DNA from: Lysobacter sp. M2-1 | GTDB lineage: Bacteria; Pseudomonadota; Gammaproteobacteria; Xanthomonadales; Xanthomonadaceae | Reading direction: 5' to 3' | DNA: 64,000 nt | NCBI RefSeq assembly: GCF_022662495.1 | Contig: NZ_JAKPBU010000001.1 | Span: 1,488,001-1,552,000, forward strand | Part shown: positions 32,738 to 41,731 of the stretch, piece by piece | Layout of the letters: each line of letters starts with the position of its first letter | Numbering within the stretch: position 1 is the first letter of the stretch | Notes under the pieces: generated by a model | Seen by the model: only the letters and a program-made list of their open reading frames with translations | Told to the model about the DNA's origin: nothing | Databases searched by the model: none | Translations under genes and position numbers: made by a program

Positions 32738-35700
32738 CTACCAGTTGAAGCGCACTCCGGCCTGCGCGCCCCAGTCGCGTTCCGTGCCGTTGCCGGTCGC
32801 TCGCGACGCCTCGAAGAACACGCCCGCGCGCTTGCCGACGCCGAGGTTGGCACCCAATGCGAATTCGCCGCCGGCGCCGGTGCGGTCGACGGTGTCGGGG
32901 ACGATGCTGCCGCCGTCGCGGGAGGCAGTGATGCGTGGGTCGTCGCCGAAATCCTGTCGTGCGGCGGCTCGGGCGTAGACGTCGCCGCGTAACCGCTGGC
33001 CTTGCAATGTGCGGCCGATGGCGACGCCGGCGCGGACGTAGGAGGCGTCGTAATCGTCGTGGCGGACGAGCACGCCGTTGCTGGTGGTGTGCTCGCTGCC
33101 GTTGACGCGGCCGACTGACAGGCCGACCTGCGGTTCGATGTACCAGTCCTGCGCGACGTGGATTGGAAAGCCGCCTTCGGCATGGAGCCGGTGCGCACGC
33201 GTGTGGTAGCGGCCGCGGATTTCGGCGCCGGTGGAGTCGCGCGCGGCGTAGAGGTTCTCCAGTGAGGCGGTGTCCGCACCGACGAGCACATAGGCGCTGC
33301 TGTCGAAGATCCATGTGCTGTACAGGCCGAAGCTGGTACCGGTGAGTTCCCCGTCGCCGCCGGTGTAGTCGGCATTGGCGCGGACGCGGCCTACGCTGAT
33401 GCCGGTGTAGTTGTCGCCGGCATCGAGCGCGAAGCGGCGGTCGGCGCCGATGGTGAAGCCGGTGTAGTCCTGCTGGTGCTTGCGCGCGTACGCGGCGTCT
33501 GCGGTCAGGCGACCGCCATCGACGCGTGCCCAGACGCCGCCGGCCTGCGCATCGCCGTGACCGCGCGCCAATCCCTGCATGCGCCGCTGGCTGCCGGATT
33601 CGGCGAGTGTCCACAGGTTGAGGACACTGTCCACGGCTTCGGCTGCGGTGAGGACGGTTTCAGAAGGGCGGATGTCGATGTCCGGACCATCGCCATCGCC
33701 GCCACTGTCGCCGTCGCCATCGCCGCCACTGTCGCCGTCGCCGCCATTGTCGCCATCACCATCACCATCACCGCCACCGTCATTGTCGCCATCACCATCG
33801 CCGCCACCGTCGCCATCACCATCACCGTCGCCGCCATTGCCGCCATCGCCATCGCCATTACCAGAACCCTGGATCTCGATCCCGGTCAGCATGATGGTGC
33901 TGCCGTCGGCGTCCAGTTCCACTTGCGGCGTATAGGTGAACTGCACCAGCGCGTTTTCGAAGGTGCCGCTCCACTGGCGGTCGAGGCCCGCTACTGCCGC
34001 GAACGCGGCCGCGCCGCCGGCGGCGGCGCTGGCATCGACGATGACGATCGGTGTCGTGGCCGGGATCGTGGTGCCGTCGCTCAGGGTGGTCTGATTGACC
34101 CATGAGGTGTCGTCGAGCACCGGGTCGTAGACGATGGCGATGCCCTGCGCGCCGGTCGCGGAGAAGTTGCTGATGCCACCGCCGAACACGATGCGGTCGG
34201 CGGTGGCGGTGCCGGACTGGCCGGTGATGTCGCTGAGCAGATGGAAGCGCGCGCCGTCGCCGAGCGCGACCGTGCCATTGCCCGTGCTGCTGTCGATGAC
34301 CAGCGTGCGGTAGCCATGCGCGGGCACCGCGCCAGGTTCGAAGCCGCCCCAGTGCGCGGCCATGTCGATCGTGCCGCCGTTGCCGAGGGTGAGCGTGCCT
34401 GCGCCGACGTCGTTCGACAGCGTGCCGGCGCCCTGCGGCATCCACGCAGCGCCGTTCGCAAACGTGAGATCGGCGCGGCCGACGCTGTAGCTGGTACTGG
34501 TCTGCACGCCGCCGACCAGGCCGCGCAGCCAGGAGTCGGAGGTGTCGAAATTGATGTCGACCGAGCCGATGTTGTCGTTGACGGCTTCGGTCGCGGTCGC
34601 GATGTCGCCGTCGAGCTGCACGCGCTGACCGCCGGCCTGGTTGACGGTGACGCTGGCGTCCTGGATATCGATCGGTACGCTCCAGATCGAATACGCAGCG
34701 CCGGTGCCGAACGGGCTCGTCGACACGGTCAGTCCCCCGGCGACGTTGACGGTGCCGAAGTTGCGGATGCCGTACACGTCGCGGTCGCGGTCACAATCTG
34801 GGTGGTCGGGCGGGTTGCAAATGGCGGTGACGGTGAACGACACCGGCGCGGTGGGCGAGGTGAACTCGATGTGGCCGCTGCTGACCAGGCCGTAGGTTTC
34901 CGCCTCCGAAGTGACATCGACGTTCACTGCGCCCTCGAAGCGCATGAGCGCACCGGGGGAGCGGTCATTGTTGAGGCCGGAGGGATTGCCGAACGGCGCG
35001 TAGCCGTTTTCATTCCCTTCGCTGAACACACGCACGTCGACGTCGCCGTGCCAGATCATCCACGCGTTGCGGTGTTGGTTGGAGATGCCATGCGCGGAGC
35101 GCGTGCCCGTCACGCTGACGGTGGCATCGCCGAAGACCTCCATGTCGCCCTGGTTGCGCACGCCGAATGCGGTCGAGCCCGAGGCAGCCGTGGTCAGCGA
35201 CAGGTTGCCGTTCACCGTCAGCACGCTGTTGGTGTTGTCGTTGTAGATCGCATGGGCGTTGTCGCTGGGCCAGATCGACAGCGCCGAGATGGTGGTGTCG
35301 CCGTTGAAGGTGATGTTGCTGCCTTGCGAGTTGTAGACCGCATCGAGCGTGCCGCGGCTCTCGGCGAGGATCGTGGTCGGGCCGTTGAAGATGATGGTGC
35401 TGGCTCCCTCGGCCCAGACCCCGCGCGCAAAGCCCTGCGTGCGGGCGTGGAAGTCGGTGGCGCCGTTGAAGACCGTGGTGCTGCCGCCGCGGCCGATCAC
35501 CGCTTGCGCGCTGTTGCCGAGGCCCATGCCGTGATCCGTGTCGTCGGCGTTGGCGGAGATCCTGGTGTTGCCGTTGACGGTGACCGTATTGCCATCGTTG
35601 AGGATGCCGACAGCTGAGCCACGGACGGTGCTCTCGCCGCGGATCGCCGACAGCTCCAGCCAGCCGCCGCCGGCCACGTCCAGCACCACCGGCGGGTTGC

Positions 35701-36145
35701 CGCGGGTCACGGACATTGCATGCAGGTCGACGTCGACGCCTTCCAGCGCCACGCTGTCGCCGTCGGCGAACGCGTAATGCAGCATGCCATCGTCGTCGAT
35801 GGCAATGTCGTAGCCGGGATCGTAGCCGCCGCTGCCGCCGTCGCGATCGTGTTCGGCGACGCCGGTGATCGTGTCGTTGTAGTCGACCGCATGCACCGCG
35901 CCGGGTCGTGCGAATGCGCCGGCAACCAGCGCCGTCGCCACGGAGAAAGACAATGTCTTCAGGCGGCGCTGCGACTCTAGGCGACGGGCTTCGAGCCGCG
36001 CGTTGTCGATCAGGGATTGTTGCCAGAGCGGCGGGAGTTGCGATTGCCGGATCGCTTGGTACGTGGTGCTCGGTTGGTACGCGGTGCGTGTTGCAAGCAG
36101 GCGCTGATCGCGCCTCGACCGTGGATCGGACATGGATCTCCCCAA
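32738..36145 (-). CDS. Autotransporter (type Va) with pertactin-like passenger
   Basis: 1135 residues. A 60-residue charged N-terminal extension precedes the signal peptide (about 61-86, AVHA|VD), as in extended-signal autotransporters. The passenger (about 87-760) is a beta-helix-like series of short repeats (INGNTRIS, TVFNGATDF, ITFNGDTTI). Residues about 762-819 are an Asp/Gly-rich linker encoded by tandem DNA repeats. The autotransporter beta-domain (about 860-1135) ends AGVRFNW with a terminal aromatic. Met at 36133 (MSDPRS) is an alternative start. Role: surface-displayed adhesin or similar; no catalytic motif seen. Confidence 0.88.
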   Translation of the reverse strand: MGRSMSDPRSRRDQRLLATRTAYQPSTTYQAIRQSQLPPLWQQSLIDNARLEARRLESQRRLKTLSFSVATALVAGAFARPGAVHAVDYNDTITGVAEHDRDGGSGGYDPGYDIAIDDDGMLHYAFADGDSVALEGVDVDLHAMSVTRGNPPVVLDVAGGGWLELSAIRGESTVRGSAVGILNDGNTVTVNGNTRISANADDTDHGMGLGNSAQAVIGRGGSTTVFNGATDFHARTQGFARGVWAEGASTIIFNGPTTILAESRGTLDAVYNSQGSNITFNGDTTISALSIWPSDNAHAIYNDNTNSVLTVNGNLSLTTAASGSTAFGVRNQGDMEVFGDATVSVTGTRSAHGISNQHRNAWMIWHGDVDVRVFSEGNENGYAPFGNPSGLNNDRSPGALMRFEGAVNVDVTSEAETYGLVSSGHIEFTSPTAPVSFTVTAICNPPDHPDCDRDRDVYGIRNFGTVNVAGGLTVSTSPFGTGAAYSIWSVPIDIQDASVTVNQAGGQRVQLDGDIATATEAVNDNIGSVDINFDTSDSWLRGLVGGVQTSTSYSVGRADLTFANGAAWMPQGAGTLSNDVGAGTLTLGNGGTIDMAAHWGGFEPGAVPAHGYRTLVIDSSTGNGTVALGDGARFHLLSDITGQSGTATADRIVFGGGISNFSATGAQGIAIVYDPVLDDTSWVNQTTLSDGTTIPATTPIVIVDASAAAGGAAAFAAVAGLDRQWSGTFENALVQFTYTPQVELDADGSTIMLTGIEIQGSGNGDGDGGNGGDGDGDGDGGGDGDGDNDGGGDGDGDGDNGGDGDSGGDGDGDSGGDGDGPDIDIRPSETVLTAAEAVDSVLNLWTLAESGSQRRMQGLARGHGDAQAGGVWARVDGGRLTADAAYARKHQQDYTGFTIGADRRFALDAGDNYTGISVGRVRANADYTGGDGELTGTSFGLYSTWIFDSSAYVLVGADTASLENLYAARDSTGAEIRGRYHTRAHRLHAEGGFPIHVAQDWYIEPQVGLSVGRVNGSEHTTSNGVLVRHDDYDASYVRAGVAIGRTLQGQRLRGDVYARAAARQDFGDDPRITASRDGGSIVPDTVDRTGAGGEFALGANLGVGKRAGVFFEASRATGNGTERDWGAQAGVRFNW
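33688..33862. repeat. Tandem Gly-Asp repeats in the autotransporter gene
   Basis: About 175 bp of degenerate 6-9 bp units (CCATCG, CCGTCG, CCGCCA and similar on the plus strand) encode GDGDGDGG-type repeats. The regularity favours slippage, so repeat number is likely to vary between strains; unit changes in multiples of three keep the frame. Confidence 0.8.
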
Positions 36146-36690
36146 AATGGTGCAAAGGACTGCATTGCTGGTGCATGCAGTCCGAAATTTCTCCCTTCAG
36201 AAAACTAGCATAGTGCCCGCAGAACTGATCGATACGAAGGTCGTTGTGTGACCGCGTTCGCGTGCAGCGGTATGTGGTGAGCAAACGTTGCAAGGGAAGT
36301 TCCACGCGCTAGGGCGACGTAGAAAAGCAGCGATCAAGGTTGGGCTTCTGATGCGCGGACATCCCGGCGGCGGGCCGCGCGCGCGCGGCGCAGTGCCCGC
36401 CCGATGGCGGATCACTACCTAAACGCGGACATCTTCAGGGCAGATGGCAAATCCGGAAGAGGTGTCGTGGACAATTCCTGAGCTGGTGAGTCCCGGCGCA
36501 AGAATCGGATATCACCCATCGTGTCTACCCCGGATCATGGAAGTGCTTGGAACGCATCTCTCGACCAAGTCGATGGAGGGCCTTCCACCGGTAACGCCGG
36601 CGCCGCAGTCGCGCGCAGTTCGAACGCAGCACGCGAAGTCCCCAAGCGACAACGCAACCGGAAGAGTTCGCATCACACACTGGAGCATGC
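36146..36690. other. 545-bp gap between the autotransporter and the 2OG oxygenase
   Basis: Divergent promoters are expected here. ORFs in it (for example 36444-36731) have no recognisable sequence and overlap the oxygenase start, so they are not called. TAGCAT/TATGCT-like AT-poor elements do not stand out. Confidence 0.45.
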
Positions 36691-37461
36691 ATGAAAGCAG
36701 GCACAAAACCCGCGGACGCAACCGAACGTGACGTGCGCTGCCTTGCCGGCAGTGCAGGTATTGGCAATCGCATTGATACGCTGGATTGGACCCGGATCGC
36801 CACGGATCTGGACGAGCAGGGCAACGCCCTGATCCCGGGCCTGCTCTCGCCAGGCGAATGCGACGCTTTGGCAGGGCAATACGACAACGACCATCTCTAC
36901 CGGAGCCGGGTCGTCATGGCCCGTCATGGCTTCGGTCGCGGCGAATACAAGTACTTCCGCTATCCCCTCCCCAACATCGTCCAGCAGTTGCGCGCCGCGT
37001 TCTATCCACAACTGGTGCCGGTCGCCAATCGCTGGCACCAGGCGCTGAACATCGATGTGCGCTTTCCGGACAGGCACGAGGCATTCATCGATCGGTGCCA
37101 CCATGCCGGCCAGGTGCGGCCCACGCCCCTGATCCTCAAGTACGGCGCAGGGGACTACAACTGCCTGTACCAGGATCTGTACGGCGAACATGTGTTTCCG
37201 CTGCAGGTTGCGATCCTGCTGTCCCAGCCGGAGCACGACTTCACTGGCGGCGAGTTCGTGCTCACCGAGCAGCGCCCGCGTATGCAATCGCGCCCGATGG
37301 TGGTTCCCTTGCAGCAGGGCGATGCTGTGATCTTTGCGGTGCACCACCGCCCGGTCAAAGGCACACGTGGCGCGTATCGGGTCAACATGCGCCACGGCGT
37401 CAGCCGCCTGCGCTCTGGTCATCGCCATACCGTTGGCGTGATCTTTCACGACGCGACTTGA
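36691..37461 (+). CDS. 2OG-Fe(II) oxygenase family protein with substituted metal ligand
   Basis: 256 residues, no signal peptide. The C-terminal half has the jelly-roll elements of 2OG-Fe(II) dioxygenases: DYNCLYQDLYGE, VFPLQVAILLS, FTGGEFVLTE, QGDAVIFAVHHRPVKG and MRHGVSRLRSG. The first facial-triad motif is normally H-x-D (I expect NCLHQDLYG in relatives); here residue 160 is Tyr (TAC), Asp is at 162 and the distal His near 235. Unless another residue binds iron, activity should be reduced. Substrate unknown; relatives are often called prolyl 4-hydroxylase-like. Confidence 0.78.
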   Translation: MKAGTKPADATERDVRCLAGSAGIGNRIDTLDWTRIATDLDEQGNALIPGLLSPGECDALAGQYDNDHLYRSRVVMARHGFGRGEYKYFRYPLPNIVQQLRAAFYPQLVPVANRWHQALNIDVRFPDRHEAFIDRCHHAGQVRPTPLILKYGAGDYNCLYQDLYGEHVFPLQVAILLSQPEHDFTGGEFVLTEQRPRMQSRPMVVPLQQGDAVIFAVHHRPVKGTRGAYRVNMRHGVSRLRSGHRHTVGVIFHDAT

Positions 37462-37858
37462 GCCACGCAAACTCCCTAAGATACGCCGGGCACGGCGTTT
37501 GCGTCTCCCATCGGATCGTGCCGCGAGAGGAGGCCAAAAGCCCGCTGAGGCAATCAGTCGGGGCCGTGGGTTGGATCGGCTCCATCAGCCCTGCGTCTCT
37601 GATTCAAGTCCTCCACGATGCTTGGTTGGTGGATCCGGCTCATGTGTTCTCGTCGTCCGCACGCCAAGGTCGTGCCGGCCTTAGGCGGCGACCATGACGC
37701 CAGAACTGCAATGCAGACAGGATATGTCGCCGGCGTCCTTCGGAAACACCCGGTTACAACTGGCGCGGCAACACCGCTTGCACCTGTTCGCGGCGCCCGC
37801 CATCGTCCGGACCACACGACGCGGAACTCCCGGCCGCAGCAGAAGCCGAGCACCTGCC
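37462..37858. other. 397-bp gap before the esterase gene
   Basis: No frame contains family-like sequence. The esterase frame is open back to 37694 but reads Arg/Pro-rich non-family sequence before 37859. No terminator or repeat recognised. Confidence 0.4.
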
Positions 37859-38713
37859 ATGTTCAAACATCTCATCACTGTGATTTGCCTTCTTGTGGCG
37901 CAGTGCGCTCCCGGTATCGCGAGCGCAGCGGAAAGCGATGTGCCCGCGGGCACGCGGGTGCTGGCCGACATCGCGTACGGGCCCGATCCGCGCCAGCGCT
38001 TCGACGTTTACATCCCGCCCGAGGCCAGGAATGCCCCGGTCCTGTTCCTGGTGCATGGCGGCGGCTGGCGACGCGGATGGAAGGATCATCCCGGGCTGAT
38101 CCCCAACAAGGCCGATTACTGGCTGCCGAAGGGCTACATCCTGGTGTCAACGGGGTACCGGCTGATTCCGGATGCGGACCCGATGGCGCAGGCGCGCGAT
38201 ATCGCCCGCGCGCTGGCGGTCGCCCAGAAGGAGGCGCCGGCCTGGGGCGGCAATCCGGATCGCTTCGTGCTCATGGGGCATTCGGCGGGCGCGCACCTGG
38301 TCGCGCTGCTGAGCGCCGATCCCGCTGTGGGCCAGCCCTTCGGCGTGCGTCGGCCGCTGGGCGCCGTATTGCTGGATAGCGGCGCGCTGGATGTGGTCCG
38401 GATCATGCGATCGCCACGCCACCCGCGCCTGTTCGACGAGGCATTCGGTGAGGATCCCGCGTTCTGGCGCGCTGCATCGCCGCAGCATCGCCTGACCCCG
38501 GCCGCGCTGCCGATGCTGGCGGTCTGTTCGACACGCCGCCCGGACGACCCTTGCAAACAGGCCCGCGCGATGGCGAACGAAGCCGCCCGCCTGCGCACGC
38601 GCATGGAGGTCCTGCCGGCGGCTTTGTCGCACATGGCGGTCAATCGCGATCTGGGCTTGCCGGGCGCGTACACGCGGCAGGTGGATGCGTTCATGGAAAG
38701 TCTCTTGCACTGA
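37859..38713 (+). CDS. Secreted alpha/beta hydrolase (carboxylesterase type)
   Basis: 284 residues. Signal peptide (1-24, IASA|AE), then VLFLVHGGGWRRG (HGGG oxyanion motif), the nucleophile elbow GHSAGAH (Ser near 140) and a C-terminal SHMAVN with the likely catalytic His. The HGGGW plus GHSAGAH combination is that of the BD-FAE/hormone-sensitive-lipase-like esterases. ATG 37859 starts the signal peptide. Substrate unknown; polysaccharide ester or small ester plausible. Confidence 0.85.
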   Translation: MFKHLITVICLLVAQCAPGIASAAESDVPAGTRVLADIAYGPDPRQRFDVYIPPEARNAPVLFLVHGGGWRRGWKDHPGLIPNKADYWLPKGYILVSTGYRLIPDADPMAQARDIARALAVAQKEAPAWGGNPDRFVLMGHSAGAHLVALLSADPAVGQPFGVRRPLGAVLLDSGALDVVRIMRSPRHPRLFDEAFGEDPAFWRAASPQHRLTPAALPMLAVCSTRRPDDPCKQARAMANEAARLRTRMEVLPAALSHMAVNRDLGLPGAYTRQVDAFMESLLH

Positions 38714-38983
38714 GCACTCGGCCGAAGTGAGGCGACCCGCAGCCGCCCCGATGCGCTTGGAGTAGGCGTATCGATCCGCACTCCAGCGCGTTCATGTCGC
38801 TCGCAAGCTTGGAGGTCGCGCTTGCGCGATGCGCTGCCTTGGCGGCAAACAATTCCGGATCGAGCGCCCCGTGGGCTGCACGCCGAAACGCAGTGCTCAG
38901 GCTCGGCCAGATGTCCGCGGGTTACGAAACCACGGCACACGATCCACGACCGATTGCGGCGCCTGGGTTTCATCCCGGCTGCT

Positions 38984-39457
38984 TCATGCGACCGCGCCGC
39001 TCCGGTCCGGTCGATCGTGTCGTGCGGCGACGGGCATCGCGCCTTTACGGTGACTGATCGCGGCAATGGTGCCTTGCGCAACCGCGCACAGAACCTCGCC
39101 ATCCCTCCCCAGGCTTGAAACGTCGCAACGGCAGACGGCCTGCACGGCGCCCGCATGGACGACGCTCGCACGGGCGATGAGCACATCGCCGACAGCTGGA
39201 CGGACATAGTTGATCTTGAATTCCGAGGTGACCACGGACGGCCCCAGTGCATACCCACCGGCGAACGTGAGGGCGTTGTCCGCCGCGTAAGAGATGACCC
39301 CGCCGTGTACGAACCCGTACTGCTGTTTGAGGTGCTCCAGGATGGGGACATGCAGCTCGACCATGTTCTCCGAGAACCGCACGACTTCGGCCCCAAGGAG
39401 TTCACTGAATGGCTGAGCCCGCAACACCCGTTGCGCGGCTTCGAGAGAGATGGACAT
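38984..39457 (-). CDS. PaaI-type hotdog-fold thioesterase
   Basis: 157 residues. The block LKQQYGFVHGGVISYAADNA (about 41-60) contains the helix start and the HGG motif of PaaI/YbgC-like acyl-CoA thioesterases; the Asp near residue 58 is the likely catalytic acid. SEFKINYVRPAVGDVLIARA is the following strand pair. It should hydrolyse acyl- or aryl-CoA in the cytoplasm. The Met at 39457 (MSISLEAAQ) begins family-like sequence; the frame is open to 39625. Confidence 0.82.
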   Translation of the reverse strand: MSISLEAAQRVLRAQPFSELLGAEVVRFSENMVELHVPILEHLKQQYGFVHGGVISYAADNALTFAGGYALGPSVVTSEFKINYVRPAVGDVLIARASVVHAGAVQAVCRCDVSSLGRDGEVLCAVAQGTIAAISHRKGAMPVAARHDRPDRSGAVA

Positions 39458-39676
39458 CGCGTTGGACCATTGGAGAGGAAGTGTGGTGACTGCTGGCAGG
39501 CTCGACAGGGCAGGGCGCGCTCCAAGCCATGGTCCTGATCGATCAAATCGGCAGCGCTCGATCCACGTGATGCAGGAGGCGCAGAACCTGCGCACCACCG
39601 AGACGGGCGCGGCGATTACGGGCACACATCGCCTTCGCGCTGCCCGCGCCTAGGTAGCCGGGCGGATCGAAGTCGG

Positions 39677-40558
39677 TCAGTGTGCGTCGGTACCCGTCGG
39701 TGCGGCGGCAGGCGTGCTCTGGAAGGGTTTGTATTCCGGCGGACCGAACAGGACCTTGACCCGCTGGCTCCAGCCGCGCGCCTGTCGCATGTCGCGGAAC
39801 ATCGTGGTCCAGGCGTGGAAGGCGATGCGCACCGGATTGTAGGAGTGCAGTGGGCTGGTCAGGCCGTATCGCGGCGGTTCCTCTTCACGCTCGCGGCGGA
39901 AGCTGCCGAACAGGCGGTCGAACACGATCAGGATGCCACCGTAGTTGCAGTCGATGTAGCCCGGGTTGCTGGCGTGGTGCACCCTGTGGTGGGACGGGGT
40001 ATTGAAGATGTACTCGATCGGGCGCGGCAGCCTGCCGATCAGCTCGGTGTGCAGCCAGAACTGGTACAGCAGGTTGCCGGCCACTGCCGCCACCACCAGC
40101 GGTACCGGAAAGCCGATCCACACCAGTGGGGCAAAGATCACTGCTGCGCCGGTGATCTTGCCCGTCCAGCCGAGCCTGTATGCCGCAGACAGCGTGTACT
40201 GGTTGGAACTGTGATGCACCGAGTGGTTCAACCACAGCCAGCGCACGCGATGATCGGCGCGATGCATCCAGTAGTAGCAGAATTCCTGCCCCAGGAAGAG
40301 CAGCGCCCAGTGCCACCAGCGATCCATGTGAAAGGTCGCCACGCGCCACTCCCAGACGGCGTACAGGACCACACCGACGACGCCTGATTTCAGCATCAGG
40401 TTGACGGCGATGCGGCCTGCGGCGTCGCCCAGCGAGGCCCAGTAGGCTTTCCAGTCGTGGTCGCGGCCGATCCGCCGCAGCAGCCAGCCTTCGACCGCTG
40501 CGATCAGCGCCAGCAACGGCAGCGGCGTCAGCACCAGCGCGAACGGTGACACCTCCAT
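39677..40558 (-). CDS. Sterol desaturase/fatty-acid hydroxylase superfamily membrane protein
   Basis: 293 residues, about four transmembrane helices. The di-iron histidine boxes are readable: HRADH (about 98-102), HSVHHSS (about 111-117) and HRVHHASN near 193-200. These catalyse O2-dependent hydroxylation or desaturation of lipid-like substrates at the membrane. In Xanthomonadaceae such proteins often modify carotenoids or fatty acids, but no pathway neighbours are visible here. It lies 18 bp downstream of the EF-hand gene, and the two may be co-transcribed. Confidence 0.87.
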   Translation of the reverse strand: MEVSPFALVLTPLPLLALIAAVEGWLLRRIGRDHDWKAYWASLGDAAGRIAVNLMLKSGVVGVVLYAVWEWRVATFHMDRWWHWALLFLGQEFCYYWMHRADHRVRWLWLNHSVHHSSNQYTLSAAYRLGWTGKITGAAVIFAPLVWIGFPVPLVVAAVAGNLLYQFWLHTELIGRLPRPIEYIFNTPSHHRVHHASNPGYIDCNYGGILIVFDRLFGSFRREREEEPPRYGLTSPLHSYNPVRIAFHAWTTMFRDMRQARGWSQRVKVLFGPPEYKPFQSTPAAAPTGTDAH

Positions 40559-40576
40559 GGCTCCAGCCCCTGACGT

Positions 40577-40864
40577 TTAGCGGCGGAACCGCTGGCGCGC
40601 CATGCTCGCGGCTTGCTTGAGTTCGTCGCTCGACAGCCTGCCGTCCTGGTCGGCGTCGAGCTGGTCGAAGCCCTTGGCCACGCGCGGCAGGCTGGCATCG
40701 GCCTCCTCGCGGTCGATGTAGCCGTCGTTGTTGACGTCGGCGGCTTTCAGTTTGTCCATCATGGCTTGCCTGGCTTGCGCCCTGCGATCGCTGTTCTGCG
40801 CGCATGCGGTGGTGGACACGGCGAGCAGCACGGCCGCGAGTACGTAAAGGCTGGACTTGGACAT
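40577..40864 (-). CDS. Small secreted EF-hand protein
   Basis: 95 residues. Signal peptide (1-22, STTACAQ; a lipobox is possible but atypical). Two EF-hand loops follow: DVNNDGYIDREE (about 43-54) and DADQDGRLSSDE (about 69-80), both with Ca-binding Asp/Asn at positions 1, 3, 5 and Glu at 12. It is a small Ca2+-binding envelope protein, encoded between a repeat-rich secreted protein gene and the sterol-desaturase gene. Confidence 0.85.
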   Translation of the reverse strand: MSKSSLYVLAAVLLAVSTTACAQNSDRRAQARQAMMDKLKAADVNNDGYIDREEADASLPRVAKGFDQLDADQDGRLSSDELKQAASMARQRFRR

Positions 40865-40918
40865 GGAAAGGTCTCGTGGGTTGAAGAAAGGTGGCCGTCC
40901 CTGGCCGGGGGAGGACGG

Positions 40919-41542
40919 TCAGTTGCGACAGGCGATGACGTCACCGGCCGCATTGGTGCAGCTGTGGCTGTGGGTGACAACGCCGTTGTCGAGCGTGGTC
41001 GAACCGTTGTAGCTGTTGCCGTTCCGGCCCGTGGCGCTGGTACTGCGGCTGCCGTCGACATTGCCATCGGCGTCGCGCGTGATGTTGCCGCTGGTGTTCG
41101 CAGTGCCGCCATTGGCGCCGTTGACCGAAGCGCTGCGCTGACGGCCGGCGCTACCGTCGGCGTTGCGGTAGGCGCTGTCCTGACGCTGCGCGCTGCCGCC
41201 ATCGGCGCCGTGCACGGATGCGCTGGCCTGGCGACCGGCGCTGCCGTCGGCATTGCGATAGAAGCTGCCCTGGCGCTGCGCGGTGCCGCCGTCGGCACCG
41301 ATGGCGTAGGCACGGCTGCGTCCATCGACGTTGCCCTGGCCGTCGCTGTACACATTGCGACCTCGGGCATAGGCCCCGCGTTCGCCGTGGCCGGCGGCAC
41401 GCGTCGCGGCGAAGCGGCCGCCCTCGGCGGAATGGGCCACGCCACGGCCGCGGACGCGACCCTGCGCGGACGCGTCTGGAACCGTGGAAACCAGGGCGCC
41501 GGTCAACGTCAGCAGCGCAAGAAGCACTGGAGTCTTGTTCAT
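40919..41542 (-). CDS. Secreted Gly/Asn/Ser-rich protein with internal tandem repeats
   Basis: 207 residues. Signal peptide (1-26, ASA|QG). Residues about 82-145 contain two near-identical 30-residue units (GADGGTAQRQGSFYRNADGS and GADGGSAQRQDSAYRNADGS, each followed by AGRQ-SASV), with degenerate copies on both sides. No Cys except one near the C-terminus pair (HSCTNAAGDVIACRN). Gly/Asn/Asp-rich turns suggest an extracellular fibrous or ion-binding role; none is proven. It is divergent from the two-component system 189 bp away and could be its target. Confidence 0.7.
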   Translation of the reverse strand: MNKTPVLLALLTLTGALVSTVPDASAQGRVRGRGVAHSAEGGRFAATRAAGHGERGAYARGRNVYSDGQGNVDGRSRAYAIGADGGTAQRQGSFYRNADGSAGRQASASVHGADGGSAQRQDSAYRNADGSAGRQRSASVNGANGGTANTSGNITRDADGNVDGSRSTSATGRNGNSYNGSTTLDNGVVTHSHSCTNAAGDVIACRN

Positions 41543-41731
41543 GGGTGTCTCCTTCCGGTAGGTGCGACGCGTCGTGCATCGCGGTGGGCACACGCTAAGC
41601 CGCCGGTTGGGGAGGGATGTGTCGTATTGGCCATCGGATGTGTCGGGAACGCCGCACGGAAACATCCGATTACAAACTTGCCGGCGGGGGGCGTTTGCGC
41701 GGAGCTGCGGCCATCCCCGATAGTGGATGCC
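41543..41731. promoter_or_regulatory. Divergent promoter region between the secreted repeat protein and the two-component system
   Basis: 189 bp. The GTGTCTCCTTCC element on the minus side is the ribosome-binding site (GGAAGGAG) of the repeat protein. A GATGTGTCG pair (about 41617 and 41638) is a possible direct repeat for an OmpR-type regulator. Promoters were not otherwise recognised. Confidence 0.35.

Noticed and set aside
36444-36731. 95-residue ORF before the oxygenase
   Set aside because: Overlaps the oxygenase start, has atypical composition and no ribosome-binding site.
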